Shown: positions 1-5,919 of the stretch, in pieces | How positions within the stretch are numbered: the first letter of the stretch is position 1 | Layout: each line of letters opens with the position of its first letter | Source of the DNA: UBA4661 sp002405405 | Lineage (GTDB): Bacteria > Bacteroidota > Ignavibacteria > Kapaibacteriales > UBA4661 | Direction: 5' to 3' | Assembly (NCBI GenBank): GCA_036847245.1 | Contig: DAIUAL010000215.1 | Span: 1 to 5,919 of the forward strand | Length of the DNA: 5,919 nt | Notes under the pieces: generated by a model | The model's input: the letters and a program-made list of their open reading frames with translations, nothing else | What the model was told of the DNA's origin: nothing | Databases searched by the model: none | Program-made: the position numbers and the translations under genes

Positions 1-42
1 ACTATTCATTTTAATTCCCTTATCATTGTGCATAATCCACAC

Positions 43-76
43 ATTAGTCAGCGTAATCCCTACATCAGTTTAATCC
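43..76. repeat. Short direct repeats upstream of the LRR gene
   Basis: Two imperfect copies of the pattern ACATYAGT followed by TAATCC are seen: acattagt at 41-48 with taatcc at 54-59, and acatcagt at 62-69 with taatcc at 71-76. A third taatcc lies at 33-38. Repeats in a gene's upstream region can be regulator sites. No regulator can be named, the region is AT-rich, and chance is a real possibility. Nothing else in 1-162 is convincing: there is no coding frame and no strong promoter or Shine-Dalgarno match. Confidence 0.2.
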
Positions 77-162
77 GCGATGCAGACAAAAATATCTCCT
101 CATTTTCTTTACTTTAGCAACTACATATCTTTTTTCTATCATCATGGTGAGCTAGATCGTAT

Positions 163-1062
163 ATGAGAACAAAGCAGAACAACATAAAGCAACGCAGACA
201 CACAATAACAACACTATGCGCCCTGCTCATGGCTATGTGGTTGTGGGGTAATGCGCTCCTCGCGCAACAACAAAAGAAGGGTGTCTATGAAGATCTGCAA
301 GAAGCCCTACGCAATCCGATGGATGTACTAAGCCTTGATTTATCAGAGCAAGATCTCACTGTGCTTCCCAAAGAGATCACCAAGCTGACCAACCTAACAA
401 AATTGAAGTTGTTCGGAAACAAACTAACTGTACTTCCAAAAGAGATTGGTAATCTGACTTCTTTGAAAGAATTGTATTTGCACTACAATAAACTGATTAC
501 ACTCCCTAAAGAGATTGGTAATCTGACCAATCTGACAATATTGGATTTGAGCCATAACAAACTCACTGCACTCCCAAAAGAGATTGGTAATCTGACCAAT
601 CTGAAAATATTGGATTTGAAAGGTAACGAGTTATCATATTCTTCACTCTTGGGAGTAGATCAAAAATTCTTATCGGAGGATGTAGAACGTTATTTTACTA
701 TTAAATGGGATGGATACAACGGATACGACCAACGGGACGTAATACGGAAACGATCCGAAGCCGGATTTTCCTTAGTGGAAATTGAGCCACGAACCATCGA
801 GTCAGGAAACAGGGAAAACACGATCGTTTCAGTGCAGGGTACATACACTAATAAGACCAAATCATTTCTAGGCGAAATACCCGTGATTGTGCGTGTGCAA
901 GGGTCGGGTGGTAGTACCATCTATTATCAGAAGCGACATACCATGACACTTAACTTGGCACCCGGCGAAACCGATAGATGGAAACTTAACTTGCCTAACA
1001 TCCGTGTTCCTGATGCCACCGACATGAGAACTTTTCATATTACCGTGCTTGATGCACGATAG
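163..1062 (+). CDS. Secreted leucine-rich-repeat protein with beta-rich C-terminal domain
   Basis: This 299-residue protein is predicted to be exported and to act through protein binding; its ligand is unknown. It opens with a basic stretch (KQRRH) and a hydrophobic core (about 15-33) ending in ALLA before Q35, which fits a Sec signal peptide cut after A34. There is no lipobox cysteine at the cut. Four 23-residue leucine-rich repeats follow (about 56-147, plus a partial fifth to 158), with the pattern LxxLxLxxNxLxxLPKEIGNLTN. Residues 159-210 are unassigned. Residues 222-296 look like a small beta-sandwich, with a 'GTYTN' turn and 'LAPGET', resembling the FxLYD-type extracellular fold; that is inference by pattern. 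I see no clear type IX secretion C-terminal domain. LPKEIGNL-type repeats also occur in Leptospira and many other bacteria, so taxonomy cannot be drawn from them. The ATG at 163 is chosen because the signal peptide follows directly. The gene converges on the cyclo-ligase gene with a 78-bp gap. Confidence 0.85.
   Translation: MRTKQNNIKQRRHTITTLCALLMAMWLWGNALLAQQQKKGVYEDLQEALRNPMDVLSLDLSEQDLTVLPKEITKLTNLTKLKLFGNKLTVLPKEIGNLTSLKELYLHYNKLITLPKEIGNLTNLTILDLSHNKLTALPKEIGNLTNLKILDLKGNELSYSSLLGVDQKFLSEDVERYFTIKWDGYNGYDQRDVIRKRSEAGFSLVEIEPRTIESGNRENTIVSVQGTYTNKTKSFLGEIPVIVRVQGSGGSTIYYQKRHTMTLNLAPGETDRWKLNLPNIRVPDATDMRTFHITVLDAR
328..603 (+). repeat. 69-bp tandem coding repeats (LRR units)
   Basis: The leucine-rich repeats are also repeats at DNA level, with a 69-bp period (23 codons). 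The stretches beginning at 508 and 577 (aaagagattggtaatctgac...) match at all but one position over about 42 bases. The first units (from 328 and 397) are more diverged. The near identity of the last units suggests recent duplication or gene conversion inside the array. Confidence 0.75.
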
Positions 1063-1140
1063 GGTGTTGTTGGGTTGTGTGGGTATATGGGTACACGTTG
1101 ATCCAGAATGAGCTTTCCGCAAAGTATCGGGGTGTAGTGG

Positions 1141-1749
1141 TCACGCAATCACAAACACCGTGTTCGGCGTATAGATTCGCGCTTCGGTAATCACCATATC
1201 GAGCGGTGCATCGTGCAATTCGAACGGCAGTTCCGTGATGAGCTGGCACTGAAAAGCAATGCCGATTTTTTTTGAGGGGATAGTATTCAAGAACGCATCA
1301 TAGTAGCCCTTACCATAGCCAAGACGACCAAGCTTATCATCAAAGCCAACAAGAGGAACGATTACGCAGGTTGTTGCCGTGCAGATCTCGCGTGCCACAG
1401 AGTACATGGCTTGTGCCGTAATCGGCGTAGGAATACCGCGTTTGTCAAAAATGTATTGTGTTGAGGGCAGAATGTGTGCATGAACAAGATTCACTGCTTT
1501 AGCCGGATTGATAACAGGCAGAAGAAGCATTTTATTGTCAGCCCAGACTTGCTCTTGAATTTGCCGCGTACGCACTTCAGTGCTGATAGCATGGTAACAG
1601 TGTACATAGTCGGCTTGTTGATACCATTTGCTGGCAAAGAGTGTTTGTGCGATACGAGCAGACCATTCCTTGTGTTTATGCTCAGGGATTTGTCCGCGTG
1701 TTGTCAAGACATGCTGACGTAGAGTCTGTTTCTTTTCACGGGTTGTCAT
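1141..1749 (-). CDS. 5-formyltetrahydrofolate cyclo-ligase (MTHFS family)
   Basis: This 202-residue cytoplasmic enzyme is the usual size for the family, which converts 5-formyltetrahydrofolate to 5,10-methenyltetrahydrofolate using ATP and so returns a storage folate to one-carbon metabolism. The signature is GRLGYGKGYYD at 141-151, the glycine-rich ATP/substrate loop. Supporting elements are the N-terminal KKQTLR (6-11), the STEVRT segment (56-61) with the conserved glutamate E58, and the C-terminal 'PLDMVITE' (182-189), the usual D-x-V-x-T-E ending. The residue before GRLG is leucine where many members carry glycine plus another residue, a minor variation. The ATG at 1749 is the natural start: the N-terminal KxxLR region follows at once. 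The upstream 20 bases (minus strand) are pyrimidine-rich, with no Shine-Dalgarno sequence. The gene is last in the minus-strand series, 152 bp after the O-antigen ligase-like gene, with two hairpins in between, so it may have its own promoter. The E. coli counterpart is ygfA/fau; I leave the symbol blank. Confidence 0.93.
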   Translation of the reverse strand: MTTREKKQTLRQHVLTTRGQIPEHKHKEWSARIAQTLFASKWYQQADYVHCYHAISTEVRTRQIQEQVWADNKMLLLPVINPAKAVNLVHAHILPSTQYIFDKRGIPTPITAQAMYSVAREICTATTCVIVPLVGFDDKLGRLGYGKGYYDAFLNTIPSKKIGIAFQCQLITELPFELHDAPLDMVITEARIYTPNTVFVIA

Positions 1750-1771
1750 AACAAGAAAAAGGAAAGATGAT

Positions 1772-1822
1772 GTAGAGACATTGCACCTGTACTGAGCTTG
1801 TCGAAGTATGCAATGTCTCTAC
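1772..1822. repeat. Nested palindromic element: REP-like core inside a 14-bp inverted repeat
   Basis: Perfect 14-bp arms are seen: GTAGAGACATTGCA (1772-1785) and TGCAATGTCTCTAC (1809-1822). The 23-base loop contains CTGAGCTTGTCGAAG (1792-1806), flanked by TACT (1790-1793) and AGTA (1805-1808), which pair to give a second, inner hairpin with tandem G-A mismatches. From memory, both the CTTCGACAAGCTCAG core and the GTAGAGAC...GTCTCTAC palindrome recur as intergenic repeats in many bacterial genomes; no search was run. Read on the minus strand, the stem is followed by a pyrimidine-rich tract (ATCATCTTTCCTTTTTC), so it could also help end the transcript from the upstream gene. It lies 22 bp upstream of the cyclo-ligase start. 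Confidence 0.7.
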
Positions 1823-1844
1823 CATAAACCACCAAGATACAACA

Positions 1845-1876
1845 ATGGGTTTGTACGATGACTCATACAAACCCAT
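1845..1876 (-). terminator. Hairpin just downstream of the O-antigen ligase-like gene
   Basis: An exact 11-bp inverted repeat, ATGGGTTTGTA (1845-1855) and TACAAACCCAT (1866-1876), encloses a 10-base loop. It starts 25 bases past the stop codon of the minus-strand gene ending at 1902, where a terminator would be expected. The sequence after it on that strand (TGTTGTATCTTGG) is only moderately T-rich, so it is not a textbook Rho-independent terminator. It may instead protect the 3' end of the transcript. Confidence 0.5.
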
Positions 1877-1901
1877 GGATAAAGAACTGCAGTATAAACG
1901 A

Positions 1902-4196
1902 TTACTTGGCTGCTGTTGGCTTGGCAACCTGCTCAATAGCATAAGCACGCCATTTATCATTCAAACGCAAATACCAAAATGCTTGTGGTTGTTGTGCTTC
2001 GCTATTGGCTTGCAATGATTTATATACAAAGACCGATGCCGACGCGCTATCGCCACGTGCCAAAGAAATCTCGGCTTTGTAAAGCCAGCCATTCCACTCG
2101 TCGGGGCGGTAGGATACATATTTATCGGCATAATACATTGTTGTATCAAGATTACGACCGCGATGGTAAATGTCTGATAATACACCAAATGTGTTATAGT
2201 TAGTTGGGTGCATTTCCATGAGAACACGTGTTGTCTTTACGATAATCGAGTCATAGATGGCGCGCTGGGCAGGTTGCTCTTGCGTAGCTTTCATTGCTTG
2301 GTCATTAATGAGTTTGGAAAAATCCAAAATCGGACTAAAGATCAAGTATTTACCTACGCCAAGATTAAGCATTGATGTGCCGGTCAATGAGGTCAATGTT
2401 TTCGCAAAACCATAATCAACAGTTTCCGGTACTTCAGGAATTTTTGATGAGAAAATCAAGTCAGGCAAAATGTTTGCAGGCACGCCACGACGAGGACCTG
2501 CATTTGAAGTGAGAGTACCATAGATTTGACGATCCACCCACATGGTAATTGCCCAAGCGCAGGTGAGCCACACAAAAAAGACTGCGGCAATTCTCCGCAT
2601 AACTGCAGAATTCCAACGAAGTGAGCGGAGAGTAAAGAGTGCAGGAATTTCACCTTCGACCGTAATAATTGCCACAATTGCTCCGACCCACACAGCACCA
2701 TAAATACGCGGTGTCAAGAAGTCTGTTTGTGTTGCAAAGAGCCATGCAAGGATACCACCAACACTGGCAAGCAAAATACCCTTACGGCTGCCACGTATTG
2801 CGTAGTACAATACCATAAGCATAAAACCATTAAAGGTAACAAAGCCGATAACACCTAACTCAAGGAAAGATTGTATCCAGTCATTGTGTAATTCTGCACC
2901 AAGATTGTGGAGGATATTCGAGTACATTGGAACATGCATCGGGAATTGACCAATGCCGATACCGAACATCCATGCCGGAGTATTCATTGGACCGGAGTAT
3001 TTGCCAAAGGAGTTTGTTCCAAAGAGCATATTCTTCGACATTGTCCAGAAGTCAAAACGGTCAGAGCGACCAAACTCAACAACATTTTTGATGGTTGAAA
3101 CAGCTGATACAACATCTTCTTTGCCTGTACCTTTCAATTTTTGTGGATTGGTATCACCCTCAAGTAAGAATGGGCTGGCAGGCAATGCAAACAAAATAAC
3201 AGCCGAGACAGCAGAACCAATTGCAAGTTGGCGGAAGCGAATAGTATTCCAACGTTTTTGTACGGTGAAAATTACCGCCATACCGATAAATGCGGCAACT
3301 GCACCCATCCATCCTGAGCGAGCACGAATTTGCACAAGCATCACTAAGGTTGCAACAAAAGATGCCGCTGCAAAAAGAAACTGACGCTGTGTTTGAACAA
3401 AATTGGAGAACATATACCACAGCAAGAATGGTAATGCTGTTGCGAGGTATGTTCCGGCATATGCACGATACGCTAAGGTAGAAGATGGACGACCTGCCGA
3501 CATCACCCAGTCAAAGGACAAGAGTTGTCGCCATGTGAGAGATGAAAGTGGTTTGGTCATAGCTTGCAATTCTTTGGTATCGCCACCGAAGAAAAAGCTA
3601 ATCATACCAATGACACCAATGACCAAAGCAGTTGCGACATACACACGCCAGAAGGTTGCGGAACGCCAGAAGTGCGTTTGTTTGCCGATGATATACGCGG
3701 CAATGCCATAATTCAAATACAACAAACGCTCAAAGCCAACTTTCCAGTATACTGACCAAAAGAGTGCGACAAAACCCCATACCATATAGACCAACCAAAA
3801 GAGGTCGGGCAGGGTAAAGGAAATACCTTCATTGTCTTTGCGTTTGCTCTTGATGAAAAAGAATGTCAGGGCGTACACAATGCCGATATAGATCGCCTTG
3901 ATGTAGAAATCAATTGTATGCACACCATTAACAATGTACAATGGATTGGTTGCAATAAGAGTCCATGGAGCACGGACGGTAAAGAAGATCGCAACCGTTG
4001 CAAGGAGTGTCCAGAGCAACATTGCAGGAAACCCCATACTCTCGATGCTATTGATCATCAGCAAGGGGTTCAAGATGAGGGGAATCATCATCCATGATTG
4101 AAAAACACTGTCACCATTAACATCAAACCACGAAGTATTACTACCTCGTTGATTACTTGTGCGGGACTTCACTGTGCGAGTTGTGGTTTTTGCCAT
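1902..4196 (-). CDS. O-antigen ligase/polymerase-like membrane protein with C-terminal TPR-like region
   Basis: This 764-residue inner-membrane protein belongs by pattern to the Wzy/WaaL O-antigen ligase superfamily (Wzy_C domain), whose members polymerise surface glycan units or join them to a lipid or protein acceptor. About a dozen hydrophobic segments lie between residues 35 and 555. Family-type motifs are GRPSSTLAYRAYAGTY (235-250), RARSGW (291-296), GRSDRFDFW (376-384) before GIGIGQF (412-418), and the HND motif (437-439) in the large periplasmic loop before FLELGVIGF (444-452); H437 matches the histidine considered essential in WaaL-type ligases. After the last membrane segment (about 536-554), residues 645-745 are soluble and helical, with TPR-like A/Y/W spacing; such tails occur in some pilin- or glycan-ligase relatives. 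The frame is open back to a TTG at 4274, but the ATG at 4196 is preferred: it gives a basic, soluble N terminus (MAKTTTRTVKSR), while the extra 26 codons are in AT-rich intergenic-looking sequence. No Shine-Dalgarno precedes either start. Acceptor and glycan cannot be told. Confidence 0.82.
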   Translation of the reverse strand: MAKTTTRTVKSRTSNQRGSNTSWFDVNGDSVFQSWMMIPLILNPLLMINSIESMGFPAMLLWTLLATVAIFFTVRAPWTLIATNPLYIVNGVHTIDFYIKAIYIGIVYALTFFFIKSKRKDNEGISFTLPDLFWLVYMVWGFVALFWSVYWKVGFERLLYLNYGIAAYIIGKQTHFWRSATFWRVYVATALVIGVIGMISFFFGGDTKELQAMTKPLSSLTWRQLLSFDWVMSAGRPSSTLAYRAYAGTYLATALPFLLWYMFSNFVQTQRQFLFAAASFVATLVMLVQIRARSGWMGAVAAFIGMAVIFTVQKRWNTIRFRQLAIGSAVSAVILFALPASPFLLEGDTNPQKLKGTGKEDVVSAVSTIKNVVEFGRSDRFDFWTMSKNMLFGTNSFGKYSGPMNTPAWMFGIGIGQFPMHVPMYSNILHNLGAELHNDWIQSFLELGVIGFVTFNGFMLMVLYYAIRGSRKGILLASVGGILAWLFATQTDFLTPRIYGAVWVGAIVAIITVEGEIPALFTLRSLRWNSAVMRRIAAVFFVWLTCAWAITMWVDRQIYGTLTSNAGPRRGVPANILPDLIFSSKIPEVPETVDYGFAKTLTSLTGTSMLNLGVGKYLIFSPILDFSKLINDQAMKATQEQPAQRAIYDSIIVKTTRVLMEMHPTNYNTFGVLSDIYHRGRNLDTTMYYADKYVSYRPDEWNGWLYKAEISLARGDSASASVFVYKSLQANSEAQQPQAFWYLRLNDKWRAYAIEQVAKPTAAK

Positions 4197-4289
4197 AACG
4201 TTTGCAACACGAAAAAAATGAGTAAGAAAAATAAGGAGAGTTAAAAATTTCTGTAGAGTCAGCGATAGAATCAAATTGATTGCTTCACG

Positions 4290-4784
4290 CTACGATGCTT
4301 TTTGAATCGTAATGATGCGTTTATTGTCATCATTGCCGGTATCATCAGTTGTGAATGTAATCGCGTAATGGGAACGGGGCATACTGCCATTAGCGCGCTC
4401 CGCCCACTCGATGAGCTTAATACTGTCGGGTGCATCAGTACATTCATCAAAACCGATGTTGGCAAGTTCTGCTTTCGATTTCACGCGATACAAATCAAGA
4501 TGATAAATCTGAATTGTCTCATTGTCGAAAGTGCCATTATACTGGTTGATGATTGTATAAGTTGGGCTTGAAACGATTTCTTCGACTTCGAAGAAACTAC
4601 ACACACCACGCACAAACTCTGTTTTGCCTGCGCCAAGATCACCGATGAGTGCGACGACATCGCCACGATGGAGTTGGCTTGCAAAAGAACGACCCAAGTC
4701 GACAGTTTCTTCTTCGCTTAATGAGATATGAGTTTCCGGTATCGCCTGATGAGTGTCAGCAGACGTATGAGTATCAGTGTCCAT
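4290..4784 (-). CDS. tsaE: tRNA threonylcarbamoyladenosine biosynthesis ATPase TsaE
   Basis: This 164-residue cytoplasmic P-loop ATPase is a partner of TsaD and TsaB in making t6A at position 37 of ANN-decoding tRNAs. The motifs are in family order: Walker A GDLGAGKT (48-55), the switch-like SPTY (73-76), HLDLYR (95-100; D97 and Y99 conserved), GFDE (111-114) and EWAER (126-130). Length fits the family (about 150 residues) plus a 20-residue Asp/Thr/His-rich N-terminal extension of no known role. The frame is open to a TTG at 4850, but that start would run through the inverted repeat at 4808-4846 and add a cysteine-rich, unconserved leader, so the ATG at 4784 is chosen. It follows the porX-like gene by 75 bp. 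From memory, porX-tsaE adjacency is common in Bacteroidota and supports both calls. The next gene starts 93 bp downstream. Confidence 0.95.
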   Translation of the reverse strand: MDTDTHTSADTHQAIPETHISLSEEETVDLGRSFASQLHRGDVVALIGDLGAGKTEFVRGVCSFFEVEEIVSSPTYTIINQYNGTFDNETIQIYHLDLYRVKSKAELANIGFDECTDAPDSIKLIEWAERANGSMPRSHYAITFTTDDTGNDDNKRIITIQKAS

Positions 4785-4807
4785 AAACGTAGGTATAGTG
4801 AAACAGA

Positions 4808-4846
4808 AAGCGTACTGCGCAGGATAAACATTGCAACAGTACGCTT
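4808..4846 (-). terminator. Inverted repeat between the porX-like gene and tsaE
   Basis: Perfect 10-bp arms, AAGCGTACTG (4808-4817) and CAGTACGCTT (4837-4846), enclose a 19-base loop. It begins 13 bases past the porX-like stop codon and ends 23 bases before the tsaE ATG. On the minus strand the stem is followed by TCTGTTTC, a weak T tract. It could attenuate read-through, stabilise a 3' end or act on tsaE translation; the sequence does not decide. Confidence 0.45.
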
Positions 4847-4859
4847 GCAAAAATACATC

Positions 4860-5780
4860 TTAATTCTTCTTAGTCGTCATGGTTACTACGGGAATGATCA
4901 TTTCTTCGAGTGAAATGCCACCATGCTGAAAACTATCTAAGTACTTATTCAGGTAATCATTCTGATTCGTCGGATACACAAAATAGTAATCTTCTTTCGC
5001 AACGACATAGTTTGTTGTTACGGATCCCTTCGGCAATTTATAGTCTTCGAGTTTATCGATGTACATAGCAACATTTTTTTCGCTGGCTTGCACATTCTGC
5101 CCGAACTTAAAGCGCAGACATGTTGATGTGTCACGATTACCGCGTACAATCTGACCATGCAAACATCGTATCGCTCCATGATCGGTTGTTACAATGATAT
5201 TGGCATCAGTTTGAGCAAGCTTTTGAAGCATGGTATAGAAACTTGAATGCTTAAACCATGATTCGGTGAGTGAGCGATAGGCTGATTCATCGGGTGCGAT
5301 AGTTTTAAGAATTGCATAGTCAGAACGTGAGTGAGCAATCATATCAAGAAAATTGATGACAATCGCTGTAATTTGATTTGAGCGATAGTCGGTAATTTTA
5401 TTGGCAACTTTCTCGCCATACTCGCGGTCGTGAATTTTTTCGTAGCCCACACGATTAAGATTTAGTCGTTTGCGCTCAATAAGCTTCAGGAGTAACTCTT
5501 TTTCAAAACGGTTTTGACTGGTGTCTTCGCCACTGCCATCAACCCACCACTGTGGATAATGTTTTTGAATTTCGGAAGGGAAAAGACCTGCAAAAATTGC
5601 ATTGCGAGCATACGGTGTTGCCGTAGGAATGATCGACAAATAGTTCTCACGCTTGATCGTGTCAAAAAGTTGGCGAATGATATTTTCGATAACAAGCCAT
5701 TGATCTAAACGTATGCAGTCCAAGACAAATACATATAAGGGTTTCTTTTGTGCTAAAAGTGGAAAGACGAATTTGTCCAT
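4860..5780 (-). CDS. porX: PorX-type PglZ phosphatase domain protein, N-terminal half absent
   Basis: This 306-residue frame matches the C-terminal PglZ (alkaline-phosphatase superfamily) half of PorX, a regulator of the type IX secretion system that normally runs to about 520 residues with an N-terminal CheY-like receiver. Expected metal-site residues are present: D21 in FVLDCIRLDQW, T53/T55 in PTATPYARNAIF (52-63), D146 and H150 in NFLDMIAH, D200 and H201 in TTDHG, and H286 in FQHGGISLEEMIIP (284-297). The C terminus and the YRSLTESWF segment (168-176) are also typical. This half therefore looks catalytically intact, acting in the cytoplasm, possibly on cyclic or linear oligonucleotides as reported for PorX. 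The ATG at 5780 is the only ordinary start in the frame before an in-frame TAA at 5852-5850, and it lies inside the conserved region just before the first PglZ strand, not at a natural domain edge. No Shine-Dalgarno precedes it. Either the gene is broken (see 5781-5918) or the PglZ domain is made on its own. Confidence 0.85.
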   Translation of the reverse strand: MDKFVFPLLAQKKPLYVFVLDCIRLDQWLVIENIIRQLFDTIKRENYLSIIPTATPYARNAIFAGLFPSEIQKHYPQWWVDGSGEDTSQNRFEKELLLKLIERKRLNLNRVGYEKIHDREYGEKVANKITDYRSNQITAIVINFLDMIAHSRSDYAILKTIAPDESAYRSLTESWFKHSSFYTMLQKLAQTDANIIVTTDHGAIRCLHGQIVRGNRDTSTCLRFKFGQNVQASEKNVAMYIDKLEDYKLPKGSVTTNYVVAKEDYYFVYPTNQNDYLNKYLDSFQHGGISLEEMIIPVVTMTTKKN

Positions 5781-5918
5781 GACTTTCGGCGATAGGACAG
5801 GACTTGATTCTGTACCTTCGGGACTCTGAGCCCATGTTTTATACGAACGTTAAACAACTTTACTGAAAACACGATTGGAATCTTGCCACTAGGCACCAAA
5901 CATGTCATCAGCAGAACC
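5781..5918 (-). pseudogene. porX: Upstream porX linker remnant with two in-frame stops
   Basis: The porX frame, read upstream of 5780 on the minus strand, gives SPVLSPKV directly before the ATG, then RSYKTWAQSPEG after a TAA (5852-5850), then WQDSNRVFSKVV after a TAG (5891-5889), then GSADDMFGA to the window edge. In PorX the linker before PglZ has, from memory, the pattern N-x-x-F-x-K-F-[IV]-E-x-N-Y-x-x-W. Here N, F, K, V, Y and W fall at the same spacing, with TAA at the conserved glutamate. TAG falls near a glutamine (ESQ) in relatives. Each stop is one base away from a sense codon there (GAA, CAG). The receiver domain, if present, lies beyond 5919. The alternative is that GSADDMFGA is the end of an unrelated upstream gene. 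Confidence 0.55.
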
Positions 5919-5919
5919 T

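Noticed and set aside
110..117. TACTTTAG as a Bacteroidota-type -7 promoter element (TAnnTTTG)
   Set aside because: It has one mismatch, and no TTTG-like -33 element lies at the right distance upstream.
144..155. Three-codon upstream frame (ATG GTG AGC TAG) before the LRR gene
   Set aside because: Too short to judge; an ATG followed soon by a stop is expected by chance and no attenuation structure accompanies it.
1063..1140. Bidirectional terminator between the convergent LRR and cyclo-ligase genes
   Set aside because: No stem-loop of useful length or T tract was found in this G/T-rich gap.
2953..3384. 143-codon open frame on the plus strand
   Set aside because: It is wholly antisense to the well-supported O-antigen ligase-like gene, and its translation shows no recognisable domain or signal.
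4197..4274. N-terminal extension of the O-antigen ligase-like protein from a TTG, giving a hydrophobic 26-residue leader
   Set aside because: The start is a TTG without a Shine-Dalgarno sequence in AT-rich sequence, and the ATG at 4196 gives a normal basic cytoplasmic N terminus. The extension is possible but less likely.
4197..4289. Promoter for the O-antigen ligase-like gene in the 93-bp gap
   Set aside because: The sequence is AT-rich, but no pair of elements at proper spacing stands out for either the sigma-70 or the Bacteroidota consensus.
4785..4850. N-terminal extension of TsaE from a TTG
   Set aside because: It would read through the perfect inverted repeat and add 22 residues not typical of the family; the ATG at 4784 is better.
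5850..5891. Stop codon reassignment as an explanation for the two stops in porX
   Set aside because: TAA and TAG also end the LRR, O-antigen ligase-like, TsaE and PorX-like frames at expected C termini, so both work as stops here.

Overview
The window reads as chromosomal DNA from a bacterium of the Bacteroidota/Chlorobiota (FCB) group. The strongest pointer is a PorX-type PglZ-domain gene directly upstream of tsaE; PorX belongs to the type IX secretion regulatory system of that group. The starts also lack clear Shine-Dalgarno sequences, as is common there. A deep FCB lineage such as Ignavibacteria or Kapabacteria is possible, but this is inference only.

Layout: one plus-strand gene (163-1062) encodes a secreted leucine-rich-repeat protein with a beta-rich C-terminal domain. 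It converges on four minus-strand genes. In their order of transcription these are: the PglZ half of porX (5780-4860), tsaE (4784-4290), a large O-antigen ligase/polymerase-like membrane protein with a TPR-like tail (4196-1902), and a 5-formyltetrahydrofolate cyclo-ligase (1749-1141). The minus-strand gaps are 75, 93 and 152 bp. The first gap holds one perfect inverted repeat and the last holds two, so these genes need not form a single operon.

The genes do not form one pathway. PorX belongs to secretion signalling, TsaE to the universal t6A tRNA modification, the Wzy/WaaL-like protein to surface glycan assembly, and the cyclo-ligase to folate salvage. The LRR protein is probably exported to the envelope or outside.

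The two most notable observations are these. First, the porX frame continues upstream of its only in-frame ATG with recognisable PorX linker sequence, but two in-frame stops (TAG 5891-5889, TAA 5852-5850) interrupt it, so the PglZ domain appears cut off from its receiver domain. Second, the 152-bp gap at 1750-1901 carries two strong palindromes, one of which looks like a REP-type core nested inside a 14-bp inverted repeat. I found no CRISPR array, tRNA, rRNA or insertion sequence.
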